Below, piece by piece: positions 54,062 through 63,986 of a stretch of DNA of 64,000 nt; the first letter of the stretch is position 1, and every line of letters starts with the position of its first letter. This DNA comes from Pseudomonadota bacterium (lineage in GTDB: Bacteria > Desulfobacterota > Syntrophorhabdia > Syntrophorhabdales > Syntrophorhabdaceae). The stretch is taken from positions 1 to 64,000 of the forward strand of contig JAPLKC010000035.1 in assembly GCA_026388255.1 (NCBI GenBank), read 5' to 3'. The notes below the pieces were generated by a model, which did no database searches, was not told the DNA's origin, and saw only the letters and a program-made list of their open reading frames with translations. A program made the position numbers and the translations under genes.

Positions 54062-55288
54062 TTATCGGCCCCGTATTTGCCCCATTTGTTTCGGTCTTGA
54101 GACAAGGGACTTTACCGCATCCTTTAAGCCGTCAAGGGTGAGCTCAAACATAGGAAATACCTTGCTTATCGTATCTACGGTATAATGACCCCAATAATTC
54201 CTATGTGTGGGGTTCAGCCAGACCGAATGCGGAAAGTGCTCTTTGATCTTCATAAGCCATTCCAACCCCGGTTTGTCGTTTGTATAGTAGTAGTCAATGT
54301 TGCCATTTACGTCAAAGAGTTCCGAGTATGCCATCCTCGCATCGCCGACAAAGACAACCTTGTATCCGCTATGGAAGTTTGAAAAAAGTTTTTCCGTCGG
54401 CACCCTTTTATAGTTCGCTATGTCCTCGTAAATGTCCTGGTATATACAATTGTGGAAAAAATAATATTTAAACTCTTTGAAATGTTCCATCTGGGTTGCA
54501 GCAGAAAAAAGCCTTTCGCATAGTTCTGAATATGGCCACATTGAACCGCCGGTGTCCATAAGGAGAATAAGTCTTACCGAGTTTTCCCTCGACTTATTGA
54601 AAACAAGCTCAATCTCCCCGCCTTCTTTTGCGGTTTTATCTATTGTCTGATCTATATCCAACTCTTCTTCCGCCCCTTCTCTTTTCAATTCTCTCAGTTT
54701 TTTCAGGGCCATCTTTGTTTGTCTTACGTCAAGAATAATGTCGTTCCTATAGTTCTTGAATCTTCTTTCTTCTGCTACTTTTGATGCGGACTGCATCCAG
54801 GATTCCCCGCCAACCCTTATACCACCGGGATGGTATCCGTACGCTCCAAAAGGCGATGTCCCGCCGGTGCCTATCCATTTGCCTCCGCCGTCGTGACGTT
54901 CTTTCTGCTCTTTCAGCCTTTCCCTGAACTGTCTCATCAATTCTTCCATGTCATGTTCTTTCTTAAATTCTTCCAGCTTTTGTTGAAACTCCGCCATTTC
55001 TTCGGGACTCATCTTTGGAAGCCTGTGGGTGGGGTTCTCAAGCCATTCAAGCACCTTGTCGAGCTCGGCCGGCTCTGTTTTGATTCCGCCGAAATACTCC
55101 TGAAAGGCCTCGTCAAACATATCGTAAAATGCTTCACTTTTTACAAGAAAAGCCCTGCCGATATAATAAAGGTGATCCAGGCTTGATTGAAAATAACCGT
55201 TATACAGCGCTTCTATAAAGGATATCCATTCTGTGACGGCAACAGGAACGCCTTTTTTTCTTAAAAGATAAAAAAAATCAGTAAACAT
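54062..55288 (-). CDS. VWA-domain protein (CoxE/YeaD-like)
   Basis: A 408-residue protein. Residues about 80-160 are charged and helical (LEWLENPTHRLPKMSPEEMA and a coiled-coil-like EFQQKLEEFKKEHDM). The C-terminal half is a von Willebrand A-type domain with a MIDAS-like start, RLILLMDTGGSMWPYSEL. VWA proteins pair with MoxR ATPases to assemble or activate metalloenzymes and surface complexes. The MoxR gene lies 61 bases upstream on the same strand. The target is unknown. Confidence 0.85.
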   Translation of the reverse strand: MFTDFFYLLRKKGVPVAVTEWISFIEALYNGYFQSSLDHLYYIGRAFLVKSEAFYDMFDEAFQEYFGGIKTEPAELDKVLEWLENPTHRLPKMSPEEMAEFQQKLEEFKKEHDMEELMRQFRERLKEQKERHDGGGKWIGTGGTSPFGAYGYHPGGIRVGGESWMQSASKVAEERRFKNYRNDIILDVRQTKMALKKLRELKREGAEEELDIDQTIDKTAKEGGEIELVFNKSRENSVRLILLMDTGGSMWPYSELCERLFSAATQMEHFKEFKYYFFHNCIYQDIYEDIANYKRVPTEKLFSNFHSGYKVVFVGDARMAYSELFDVNGNIDYYYTNDKPGLEWLMKIKEHFPHSVWLNPTHRNYWGHYTVDTISKVFPMFELTLDGLKDAVKSLVSRPKQMGQIRGR

Positions 55289-55349
55289 TATATGACTCCA
55301 GGATTACAATCTCTTCACGACCGGCCTCAGAACTGCAGCCGCCTTTGTT

Positions 55350-56204
55350 TTAGAATCTTTTCCTGAATCCTCCTCCGCCCTGGGCATTACTTAGTTTTAC
55401 AAACCTTCCTGTATCCTGCTCGGTTTTAAGGAGTGCTCCAAGGAAAGGTATTTCAGAGGATATCTTATCTATGCTGATGCCGCCCAGCGCGAGAACTTTT
55501 ATCCAATCAATAAGCTCGCTTGTCGACGGTTTCTTTCGCAAACCCTCTACTTCGCGTATCCAGTAGAATTTTTTTATTGCCTCTCTCATAAGTTTGTTTT
55601 CAATATCAGGATAGTGCACTTTTACAATCCTTTCCATCATCTCCTGGTCGGGAAACTCAATGTAGTGAAATATACATCTTCTAAGAAAGGCGTCAGGCAA
55701 TTCCTTCTCCGAATTGCTTGTAATGATTACAACAGGCCTGTGCTTCGCCCTGACTTCTTCGTCGAGTTCCGGTATATGAAAAGACATTTCGTCGAGTTCG
55801 TTAAGCAAATCATTCGGGAACTCTACATCAGCCTTATCAACCTCATCTATCAAAAGGACCAACTGCTCGTCGCTGGTAAATGCCTGTCCCAGTTTGCCGA
55901 GCTTTATATACTGTCTTATATCGGAAATGTCCTTGTCCTTAAACCTTGCATCATTCAGCCTCTGAACGGTATCGTACACATAGAGGCCGTCTTTTGCCTT
56001 TGTAGTTGATTTAATGTTCCAGATAAGAAGCTTCTTGTTGAGCGCCCCTGCTATGCTATGAGCGAGAAGTGTCTTGCCTGTGCCGGGTTCGCCTTTGATA
56101 ACAAGTGGTTTTCCCAGGGCGACTGAAACGTTTACAATCTCCATTAAGGGCTTTGACGCTATGTAGTTATCGCTCCCCTGATATCCGTGTATGGTTGTTG
56201 CCAT
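55350..56204 (-). CDS. MoxR-family AAA ATPase
   Basis: I choose ATG 56204, preceded by AAGGAGGAG, over the longer frame to 56285. The 284-residue protein has Walker A GEPGTGKTLLAHSIAGAL, Walker B QLVLLIDEVDKAD, sensor 1 PVVIITSNSEKELPD and the arginine finger region FLRRCIFHY. It starts MATTIHGYQGSDNYIASKPL. MoxR ATPases act as chaperones with the VWA partner encoded downstream. Confidence 0.92.
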   Translation of the reverse strand: MATTIHGYQGSDNYIASKPLMEIVNVSVALGKPLVIKGEPGTGKTLLAHSIAGALNKKLLIWNIKSTTKAKDGLYVYDTVQRLNDARFKDKDISDIRQYIKLGKLGQAFTSDEQLVLLIDEVDKADVEFPNDLLNELDEMSFHIPELDEEVRAKHRPVVIITSNSEKELPDAFLRRCIFHYIEFPDQEMMERIVKVHYPDIENKLMREAIKKFYWIREVEGLRKKPSTSELIDWIKVLALGGISIDKISSEIPFLGALLKTEQDTGRFVKLSNAQGGGGFRKRF

Positions 56205-56470
56205 GAACTCCTCCTTCTTATTAGTGAAAAATATCACTATAATATACGACTTAGTTATGTCTGTTGTCAACCGGAGGATGGCCATTGCAGGTTTTTCGGG
56301 ATTTCACGGGCATGGCAAAACCTCTTCGCTTAAATTTGGATGATGTGAAAAGCTAATGCACAAACTGTAAAAGATTCTTCCAGTCATGAGATCGATTTAT
56401 TAACAGCTTCTTAGGAAATTACGTTTTACCTTGATAAAAGTGAATTGTTGTGGCACGTTATCAATTATAT

Positions 56471-58861
56471 ATGCATCGTGAATATTTAAAACATTTCCGT
56501 TTGATACAAATAGTTCCTGCACTGCTCTTCTTGTTGCCCGCTTTATTTGCTTTCTGTTCCCAGCCTTTATTAGCTCAGGAAAAACCTTCGGTATGGCGGG
56601 ATATGATAAACCGGGAGAAAACAGAGGTCAGGGAGGTGCAGCTTGAAATAGAAAAGTTCATTGCCGAACAGCCGGAAAAAGCTCAAAAGCTTCAGGAAAA
56701 GGCCCGGGAATTTAACCGCGAGCTGAGACATTTGCTCCTTATCCACAGCATAGCTGAAAATAACCCTATTGAATTCCGCAACACTTTAAAAGTAATGGAT
56801 GCCCTTAAAAAAAGCGCCAATAGTCTTATTAACCCCATAAATGAACAAATAAAAAATGTCGGCGAATTTGAAAAGTCTATGTTTGAAAGAAAGGAAGAAT
56901 ACAGCAAATTAGCCGAGGACAAATTGCTGGTAGAATCGGCCCGGATAAGCAGAGAATATGTAGAAGATTTGATAAAGCTTTTAACCGTTATAAACACAGC
57001 AAAAAAACTCCTTACCGTTTTTCCTCATCAGATCGAAGATTTCCTCTTGAGACTGGAACAAAAAAGATCGGATGTTGAGAAAGAATTTAGCGACTCATGG
57101 AAAACATATTTTTTCACATCCACGCCAAAGCATTATTTTACATCAGGCTCATGGGAGCTGGCCTATTTGGTAGCGACAAAATGGTTGAAATTTGTAGCTC
57201 TTTACGGATTAACGCCTTCCGACGAGCAAAAGCACTCCTTTAATGATTTTATCCTCAAGATTATTTTATCAGGGCTCATAGCTTCCCTTATCTGCTATCT
57301 TTTCCTTAAATGGCTTGGCAAAAAACTGCATAACAGCCATACGGTCAGATATTGTTTGCCCTTCAGCGTCTGGGCAATTTTCGGCCTCTCAACCATTATC
57401 AATGCCGTTACTTCCGAATATTTTCAGTTCGGCGCATACCAGGCCTTCGGGGAAATTCTGCTCGCAGGCGGTGCAGTATCCCTTGCCTGGAATTTGCGTA
57501 AAACATCGCTCATAGCGTCTCATCGCACAGGCTATAATATCCTCTGGCCCCTCTGGCTTATCTTTGCTTCCGGAATAACTGTGCAGGCATTACGCGTCCC
57601 TATTGTTACAATGACCCCGTTGTTTACGGCCCTACTTCTTATATGCAGTGCATATTACTACCTTATAAAGAAACACGTTGTATCCGAACCGGAGCAAAAA
57701 CTATCTATTTTCACAACCGGATTCACGGCAATACTTGCTGTAACGACCTTGCTCGGTTGGGGAAGCCTTTCCATGCTTGCCTCGGCGCTCTGGTTTATGG
57801 TTGTCTTGAATATAGTGCTCGGATCAGGATTGAGCAGCTATTTCTGGAGGACCATACATTCCGGTAAACAGAAATCCATAAGCCTGATTTTATTGAGTAA
57901 TATGGTTTTACCACTTATCTTCATAGGGCTTTTTACCCTGATTGTCGTATGGGCATCTATATACACGGGCGGAATGCCGCTTTTGATGAAAATCATTCAA
58001 TGGAAAAAAGATTGGGGCATTATATCGTTGCGGATTACAACTTTATTGACCCTTGCCGCATTATTCTTTATTGCCCGCTCTTTTATAGCTTTTTCCCATA
58101 CAGCGATAAAATTTCTGAAGATGCGCTGGGAGAATATCGAAGAAGGCGTCATAAAGTCCCTGCAAACTCTCTCATCTTATGTAATCTGGTTTTGTTATGT
58201 CATTGTCTCTTTAAACTTTCTGGGAATAGGCATCGGCAATCTTACCATTATTGCAGGAGGCCTGTCGGTAGGCGTAGGCTTTGCCCTTCAGGATCTTATT
58301 AAGAATTTTGTCAGCGGCCTTATACTGCTTTTCGGGCGTTCCATACATCCCGGCGATGAAATCCAGCTTGAGGATGTTCATGGAAGGGTTGAAAAAATCA
58401 ATATACGAAGCACTGTAGTACAGACCAATGAGGACTCTACAATATTCCTGCCGAACTCCGATCTGGTTTCAAAAAAAATTGTTAACTGGACGCATAGAGA
58501 CCCGAAGGGAAGGGCGGAGATTATTGTAGGCGTGGCCTACGGTTCCGATACAAATCTCATAAAAGACCTGCTCATCCGATGCGCGCTTTCAAACCCTGAT
58601 GTATTAAAAGAACCTCCACCCTATGTTCTGTTCAGTGATTTTGGGGACAATGCGCTTATTTTCCATCTCCGGTTCTGGATCATGCATGTAATACTTTTAA
58701 GAGACAAGGTAAGATCAGTAATTCGTTTCGAAATTGACAGGGTTTTCAAAGAGCACAACATAGAAATCGCATATCCGCAGCGTGATATTCACATACGTTC
58801 TGTTGATGGATTAGCCGGTTATTTGAAAACTGATGGTCAGTTAACAGACGGGAAGCCTTAA
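56471..58861 (+). CDS. MscS-family mechanosensitive channel (MscK/YjeP-like)
   Basis: A large membrane protein of about 796 residues. ATG 56471 is preferred because it opens directly into a signal peptide (IVPALLFLLPALFAFC, cleaved near LLAQEK); a GTG at 56450 adds seven residues. A periplasmic helical/coiled-coil region (about 40-200) precedes about ten membrane segments. The MscS core near the end has the pore helix GLSVGVGFALQDLIKNFVSG and the beta domain GDEIQLEDVHGRVEKINIRS. It releases solutes on osmotic downshock. Confidence 0.88.
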   Translation: MHREYLKHFRLIQIVPALLFLLPALFAFCSQPLLAQEKPSVWRDMINREKTEVREVQLEIEKFIAEQPEKAQKLQEKAREFNRELRHLLLIHSIAENNPIEFRNTLKVMDALKKSANSLINPINEQIKNVGEFEKSMFERKEEYSKLAEDKLLVESARISREYVEDLIKLLTVINTAKKLLTVFPHQIEDFLLRLEQKRSDVEKEFSDSWKTYFFTSTPKHYFTSGSWELAYLVATKWLKFVALYGLTPSDEQKHSFNDFILKIILSGLIASLICYLFLKWLGKKLHNSHTVRYCLPFSVWAIFGLSTIINAVTSEYFQFGAYQAFGEILLAGGAVSLAWNLRKTSLIASHRTGYNILWPLWLIFASGITVQALRVPIVTMTPLFTALLLICSAYYYLIKKHVVSEPEQKLSIFTTGFTAILAVTTLLGWGSLSMLASALWFMVVLNIVLGSGLSSYFWRTIHSGKQKSISLILLSNMVLPLIFIGLFTLIVVWASIYTGGMPLLMKIIQWKKDWGIISLRITTLLTLAALFFIARSFIAFSHTAIKFLKMRWENIEEGVIKSLQTLSSYVIWFCYVIVSLNFLGIGIGNLTIIAGGLSVGVGFALQDLIKNFVSGLILLFGRSIHPGDEIQLEDVHGRVEKINIRSTVVQTNEDSTIFLPNSDLVSKKIVNWTHRDPKGRAEIIVGVAYGSDTNLIKDLLIRCALSNPDVLKEPPPYVLFSDFGDNALIFHLRFWIMHVILLRDKVRSVIRFEIDRVFKEHNIEIAYPQRDIHIRSVDGLAGYLKTDGQLTDGKP

Positions 58862-59131
58862 ATTTCCTGTAAATCTCTGCTTACACATTCCCAATACGGT
58901 TGCACTGAAAATCAGACTCTTCCAATAAAACGCCGATTTTTGAAGGCAGTCGAAACCTTCAGGCTGCGTGTGCGTTTCTTTGCTTTTGTTGATATTGCTT
59001 TCCCGGATCGGATAAATGATCAGTGGCGCATATGTTTTCTTTTTAAACAATTTTAGAGGCACAACCTTTCAATTCGTATTCGGTAATTTCTTCATATTTT
59101 CTACTTGAAAATGAATTTGAATTAAAGGACA

Positions 59132-59590
59132 ATGGAAACTATGATTTATGATTCTTTAATATATTTTCATAAATATTTACCGATCCACCCTTTATTCAAA
59201 GTCGTTTTAAATTTTATCAACAACAATAATTTGTCAGATATTAATGTTGGCAAAATCGATATTGATCAAGGCGTATATGCGCTTATTGTCGAATACACAA
59301 CAAACGATATTGAAAGCAGATTCATAGAATGCCACACACAGTATATAGATATACAAATTGTTGTTGCCGGCATTGAACAAATAGGTATTTGCAACAAAAA
59401 AGAATGCAAAATCATCGGCACATATAATGAAGAAAATGATTACGAAAAACTTGAAGGCAAGATAGATTTGATTACTTTAAAAAACGGATACTTTACCGTA
59501 TTTTATCCTCAAGATGGTCATGTTGTAGGGCTAAAAATTCGTAACAAAGAGGATGTAGTTAAGAAAGTTGTATTCAAGGTTCCAGTGTGA
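59132..59590 (+). CDS. YhcH/YjgK/YiaL family protein
   Basis: A 152-residue cupin-like protein of the DUF386 group. MIYDSLIYFHKYLPIHPLFK, an ECHTQYIDIQIVVAGIEQIG stretch and YFTVFYPQDGHVVGLKI (metal-binding His/Glu) are conserved. Members are linked to sialic acid or other sugar metabolism. The ATG at 59132 has AAAGGA only 3 bases away; the ATG at 59141, giving MIYDSL as in relatives, is a good alternative. Confidence 0.85.
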   Translation: METMIYDSLIYFHKYLPIHPLFKVVLNFINNNNLSDINVGKIDIDQGVYALIVEYTTNDIESRFIECHTQYIDIQIVVAGIEQIGICNKKECKIIGTYNEENDYEKLEGKIDLITLKNGYFTVFYPQDGHVVGLKIRNKEDVVKKVVFKVPV

Positions 59591-59702
59591 AAAACACCAT
59601 AGCCTTACGTTACCCCAACAATCAATATAATAATGAGGACCCGTTGAAAAGAGATCTTATTTCATTTTTCAAAAATTATATTAATTACAGTATGGAGACA
59701 AA

Positions 59703-60095
59703 ATGAAAACAATCATATTAATCGGCGCATTACTCTGTATGCTTTGTTCTGCATTCACTCTATCGGCACAGGATTGCAGTAAGGCTGAAAATACTCATAC
59801 AATCATTGCATGCCATGAAGAACGATATAAAAATGCGGACAAAGAATTGAATAAAGTATATGGAGAATCAATGAAAACCCTTTCTCCTGCAGCACAGCAG
59901 AAACTGAAAGAATCCCAGAGGGCGTGGCTGAAATACAGGGATACAGGCCTTACTCTTGCAATAGAACTCAACAAAGACCTGAGGTCCTATGGTGATGTAG
60001 TTATAGCTGACTATAAGGCAACTATTGTTGAAAAGAGGGTGTTGGAGCTGAAATATCTTTTTTCAGGACCGGCAGACCCGCCAATCAAATGGTAA
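59703..60095 (+). CDS. Lysozyme inhibitor LprI-like exported protein (DUF1311)
   Basis: A 130-residue secreted protein with a signal peptide (MKTIILIGALLCMLCSAFTL, cleaved after LSA). Two Cys (DCSKAENTHTIIACHEERY) probably form a disulfide. LNKVYGESMKTLSPAAQQKL and SQRAWLKYRD are the family motifs. LprI-domain proteins block host lysozymes in mycobacteria; most others are uncharacterised. GGAG precedes the start. A 35-codon frame (60123-60227) in the following gap has no ribosome site and I do not call it. Confidence 0.85.
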   Translation: MKTIILIGALLCMLCSAFTLSAQDCSKAENTHTIIACHEERYKNADKELNKVYGESMKTLSPAAQQKLKESQRAWLKYRDTGLTLAIELNKDLRSYGDVVIADYKATIVEKRVLELKYLFSGPADPPIKW

Positions 60096-60230
60096 ACAAT
60101 AACCATATACAGAAGATACATCATGTTGCCGGACAGGGAAGTTTTTATGCAGGTCACTTCTTATACTTCACCAATGCTTGACGGGAATTCTTATCAAAAC
60201 TATTGTGCTGCTGATAATGGGAGATGAGCG

Positions 60231-60740
60231 ATGAAAATAAAAATATTCAGTTCTGTCATCGTAATGCTGGTTCTTTGTTTTACAATCGCTGAAGCCCAAA
60301 ATTCAGGGAAGGTTTTAACATTTAAAGGTTATAAGAACATTGAAATTGGAATGAAGATTAAAAATGTAGCGAAGGCAACCGGTTTAACATTTTCTTATGA
60401 TTCTCCCCCTGAAAACAATGAATGTACATATGCGTACACAAAATCGTTACCTGGACTATATTTAATGTTGGTTAATGAAGTCGTTGCCAGGATTGATGTT
60501 GACAAAGGCGATTATACAACGCTCGAAGGCGCAAAACCGGGTGATAGCGAGGAAACAATCAAGAAGCTTTATCCAAAGATAGAAATCGAAGGACAAAAAT
60601 ATATTCCTGAAGGACATTATCTCATTGTCCGTTCACCGGATAAGAGCCGGGCGATCATATTCGATACGGATGGTAAAAAGGTGACCGCGTTTCGTGTTGG
60701 CCGTATGCCTGAGGTGGAATATGTAGAGGGCTGCAATTAA
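60231..60740 (+). CDS. Exported protein of unknown function
   Basis: A 169-residue protein with a signal peptide (IFSSVIVMLVLCFTIAEAQ). The mature part has IEIGMKIKNVAKATGLTFSY and TTLEGAKPGDSEETIKKLYP, two segments that look like repeats of a small alpha/beta module seen in many lipoprotein-like domains. Cys in ENNECTYAY and EGCN may pair. GGGAGATGAG gives a ribosome site. I do not recognise a named family. Confidence 0.7.
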   Translation: MKIKIFSSVIVMLVLCFTIAEAQNSGKVLTFKGYKNIEIGMKIKNVAKATGLTFSYDSPPENNECTYAYTKSLPGLYLMLVNEVVARIDVDKGDYTTLEGAKPGDSEETIKKLYPKIEIEGQKYIPEGHYLIVRSPDKSRAIIFDTDGKKVTAFRVGRMPEVEYVEGCN

Positions 60741-61084
60741 ATAGCTTCCCGAAGTCCTCAACCGACAGGCCGCCAGAAACTATAAAGATTTCAACTGGCA
60801 ATTTATGACATAATCAAATAATTTTGGCTTGCAATCGTTCCACCGAGCCCAACGGATTCAAAACGAATGATCGATTGCTACTTCTCCCATGAACTGAGCG
60901 GTAAGGACAATGAAAATACATTGATATTGTATGGGTAATATAGAAAAGTCTCAGGAAACGTAATTATAAAAAAGATTGAAAATTAATCTCTAATGTCGGA
61001 AACTATCAGAAGTATTAGAACCACGTTATTTACATTATAATACGTGCAAAAATCGTGTGAACTGCTGTTCCGGAAAGGATTGAG
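60741..61084. other. 344-base gap with a possible coding remnant
   Basis: One short frame at 60867-60938 reads MIDCYFSHELSGKDNENTLI before its stop. Together with the preceding in-frame SPTDSKR it looks like the tail of a former gene, but no family is clear. A TATAAT at 61036-61041 may belong to the kinase gene at 61085; no -35 box fits well. Confidence 0.4.
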
Positions 61085-61978
61085 ATGAACAGGTATGATA
61101 TTATCTTTGTGGGTCACATAATCAAAGGCAAGATAGCGCCTTTTGAACAGGCTTCCAGATCAGGAACAGGGGGTGCATCATTTTTCGGTGCTGCAGCCGC
61201 ACTCTGTTGTACTAAAAAGATTGCTGTGATAACAAGAATGTCCAAGGATGATGAGCATTTTGTCGAACCTTTTAGAAAAATGGGTATTGACGTTTATGTC
61301 CAGTATTCAAATGAGACAACCAGCATGAAGGTTATTTATCCTAATCCAAATGTTGACGAAAGACAGCTCTTTCTAAAGAAAAACGCAGGATATTTCCGGC
61401 TTGATGAAATGCCCTCTTTAGAACCATGCTTAATTCATTTGAGCGGCTTAAGCGATCAGGAATTTACTATCGAATTTATGAAGGGATTAAAAGAGAAAGG
61501 ATTCCGTTTGTCAATTGATATGCAAGGTTTTTTGTGGGAGATAGACAGTCAGACGCGGGCTTTCTATCCCAAGGAATTGAAAGAGAAAGAGAAAATACTG
61601 CATCTTATTGAAGTCGTAAAACTGGACAAAAACGAAGCTAAAACATTGACCGGAACTGATGATCTGAAAAGAGCAGCCGCTATTATTGATGAATGGGGGT
61701 GTTCTGAAAGCCTTATAACTTCTTCGGACGGTGTATTGGCATACAAAAATGGTGAAAGCTATTTTGAACGGTTCACAAACAGAAGTGTTATAGGAAGAAC
61801 CGGAAGGGGCGACACGACAATGGGGGCATATCTTGCCAGGAGGATTGATCACTCAGTTGAAGATGCACTGCGATTTGCCGCAGCCCTCGTATCAATTAAG
61901 ATGGAGAGCGAAGGCCCTTTCAGGGGTACCCTTGAAGATGTGCTGGCAAGAATGGAAGCAAATCAGGAAAAAGCATGA
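61085..61978 (+). CDS. PfkB-family carbohydrate kinase
   Basis: A 297-residue ribokinase-fold enzyme. RSGTGGASFFGAAAALC near the N-terminus is the sugar-binding glycine region. The C-terminal catalytic motif is GRTGRGDTTMGAYLARRI, with GRGD in place of the usual GAGD and Asp as the base. KLDKNEAKTLTG is another family segment. Substrate is unknown; adenosine/inosine-type and sugar kinases share this layout. The ribosome site GGAAAGGATTGAG precedes ATG 61085. Confidence 0.85.
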   Translation: MNRYDIIFVGHIIKGKIAPFEQASRSGTGGASFFGAAAALCCTKKIAVITRMSKDDEHFVEPFRKMGIDVYVQYSNETTSMKVIYPNPNVDERQLFLKKNAGYFRLDEMPSLEPCLIHLSGLSDQEFTIEFMKGLKEKGFRLSIDMQGFLWEIDSQTRAFYPKELKEKEKILHLIEVVKLDKNEAKTLTGTDDLKRAAAIIDEWGCSESLITSSDGVLAYKNGESYFERFTNRSVIGRTGRGDTTMGAYLARRIDHSVEDALRFAAALVSIKMESEGPFRGTLEDVLARMEANQEKA

Positions 61979-62093
61979 GCTTTGTCTAATAGTAATAGTG
62001 AGATGCACTTTGCAATATTTATAATTTCGGCTTAATATCATTTTTTAGGGCTTTTTTATCTCCACGAAACCTCTTCAATGATCTTGCACTTGA

Positions 62094-62284
62094 GACTTCT
62101 TTTTGATCCCCGATGTACTCTCACCAACTTTTGATTCAGGATTTGCAAGAATGGAATATATCGGCAACAATCAGTTTAACCTCTCTTATATGTGCCATAC
62201 CGGACAGTGGCATGAGATTTATTCAGAACTGCTCTGGATGAGTGTCTGGTAAATATAAGGGATGAAGTGCATTTTTGGGTGTGA
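62094..62284 (+). pseudogene. Frameshifted remnant of a small conserved protein
   Basis: The frame from 62094 includes FARMEYIGNNQFNLSYMCHT and GQWHEIYSEL, then ends at TAA 62252. From about 62234 the reading continues sensibly in another frame as LDECLVNIRDEVHFWV before TGA 62284. The two parts join into one plausible C-terminus (HTGQW..IY..L.LDECL). I have seen this pattern in short uncharacterised proteins. A one-base slip near GAACTGCTCTGG would explain the break. No N-terminal part is found. The rest of the 61979-62505 gap holds only a 26-codon frame (62381-62461) that may also be a relic. Confidence 0.5.
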
Positions 62285-62505
62285 GAGGTCGGTTTAAAAG
62301 GAAGTCCGTAGTTAAGAATGTCTTCCTGAATTACACAATCCGGCAACCTTGAAAAAACACCTGATTTCTACCAGTTATCAATGATGTCATTTCCCTACGA
62401 ATGTGATATAAATAACATATTCTGTGAAGGTCTGGAACCAACGGATGTAAGTGTAAGATAATGTTGCGCTCCGGAAAAACAGGAGGAAAAAAGGAGGTAT
62501 TTAGT

Positions 62506-63261
62506 ATGAAGAGACTATTTTCCCTAAGCTTGATTTATGTAATATGCTTGCTCAGCTTCGGCTCAGCCTATGCACAGCAGAGTACTGAAAAAGGAACAAC
62601 CGAGCCACAGGCTAAGAAAAGCGGTCCCGAAATGATGTTCGTCCAGAACGCACGATCAGGATCACTCACGGAACTGAAGGAAGAAAAGGGGGCTTTTATC
62701 CTCAAGCTTGAGGGAGTCTCCAATGAGACTATCGCCTTTTCCGACCGACCCGACCGCATCGTCACACAGGTGGCGACGGAAAAACTGATAAAGTCAAGCT
62801 TGTTCAAGTCCAAGGACGCCCCGAATGCTGCTATAGAGATACTTGGGGCGGATGAAAACGCTGATGTTATGGTCGTCACTCTACAGAATCCGACCTACGA
62901 TGCTAAAACAGGTACCCTGCAGTACCTTGTGCGCCCACTGAAGGATCCCAAGCACAGCAGGGCTGTCTATAACAAGCGCCACGACCAGTCCCTGCCCGCA
63001 AGTTTCGGCCCCACCGCCCTATTCATAGACAACATGCAGCATGCATCATGTAGTAGTGGAACGTATGCCTGTTGCGACAATATGAGCGTAGGAAGAACTT
63101 GCGAATATAATGCGCTGACCAATATTCCATGCTGTTGGAAATGGAGCGAGATGGAATGCGATCTTTGCAATAATTCGTTGGATCTTGATGCTATGTGCAA
63201 AGCGAAGTATCCCCAGTATCCGAAAATGTGGGATAGGGGTCAAGGGTGCCACGGATGGTGA
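62506..63261 (+). CDS. Exported Cys-rich protein of unknown function
   Basis: ATG 62506 follows AAGGAGG by 8 bases and begins the signal peptide MKRLFSLSLIYVICLLSFGS, cleaved after AYA. The 251-residue product has a charged central domain (FILKLEGVSNETIAFSDRPD). The C-terminal region from about 190 carries ten Cys (ASCSSGTYACCDNM, NIPCCWKWSEMECDLC, DAMCKAKYPQ, GCHGW). They are likely disulfide-bonded outside the cytoplasm. I do not recognise a named family. Confidence 0.75.
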   Translation: MKRLFSLSLIYVICLLSFGSAYAQQSTEKGTTEPQAKKSGPEMMFVQNARSGSLTELKEEKGAFILKLEGVSNETIAFSDRPDRIVTQVATEKLIKSSLFKSKDAPNAAIEILGADENADVMVVTLQNPTYDAKTGTLQYLVRPLKDPKHSRAVYNKRHDQSLPASFGPTALFIDNMQHASCSSGTYACCDNMSVGRTCEYNALTNIPCCWKWSEMECDLCNNSLDLDAMCKAKYPQYPKMWDRGQGCHGW

Positions 63262-63416
63262 TCGAATTCTGAACTTTTGACACAATGAAACTCCCCGCCG
63301 TAAGCTACGTGCCATCTCATGGCTGGTAACTACTCTCAAAACGAAGCAAGTTTCGGGGAATATTACCCGGAGAGATTTAAGGGGGAGTTCACCGATGAAA
63401 TTCTCTTGTATCGCAA

Positions 63417-63869
63417 ATGGATAATCTATATTGCGAACTTCAAGCCGCCATGCCTGCCGCAGCAGCTTCTTGGATGAGCAATGAATTAGAAAGAGAAATC
63501 AAGAGCAATCTTGAAGTTGTACAATCACTTGGAATAGAGAAACTTAGAGGATTGAAATCCAAATTTAAAGCCCTAACAAAAAACTTGCCCGAGATAGTGG
63601 CAACAGAATTTCAGAAAAGCGGTATATGGCCTCATCACAAAATGACGCCTTCATACTCCATGGTGGCATCTTCCCCTGGAGCAAGCGAGCCACATTTGAA
63701 TCGAGTTTTCCGCAATGCCATAAGTTACCTTGGTAACCTTCTCGATGAATTCGGTCTTATCGAAGAACAGCGGGTTTGCTTTGCTTCATGGGAGCGTACA
63801 CGACAGAAGCGCTTTCGTTACGACAACAATCTGGGCCTGAATTGTCTGCCTGAAGCAAAGATAGACTAG
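63417..63869 (+). CDS. Hypothetical protein, in-frame TAG before a coding-like tail
   Basis: A 150-residue helical, charged protein beginning MDNLYCELQAAMPAAAASWM. It includes VVQSLGIEKLRGLKSKFKAL and FRNAISYLGNLLDEFGLIEE. TAG at 63867-63869 ends it, but the same frame stays open for 34 more codons with a coiled-coil-like sequence (LFDEYTSLNQKIENVQKSLA, then VAKAMELWNKA) to TGA 63972-63974. Either the gene carries a nonsense mutation or the TAG is read. Function unknown. There is no clear ribosome site. Confidence 0.5.
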   Translation: MDNLYCELQAAMPAAAASWMSNELEREIKSNLEVVQSLGIEKLRGLKSKFKALTKNLPEIVATEFQKSGIWPHHKMTPSYSMVASSPGASEPHLNRVFRNAISYLGNLLDEFGLIEEQRVCFASWERTRQKRFRYDNNLGLNCLPEAKID

Positions 63870-63986
63870 TATAGAATCCTATTCGACGAATATACGTCAC
63901 TAAACCAAAAGATAGAGAACGTCCAGAAATCATTGGCTGTAGCCAAAGCGATGGAGTTGTGGAACAAGGCCTGAAGAGAACGAAAT

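Noticed and set aside
56312-56332. TGGCAAAACCTCTTCGCT as a third sigma-54 promoter before the MscS gene
   Set aside because: The GG to GC distance is 12 bases instead of 10, which sigma-54 does not tolerate.
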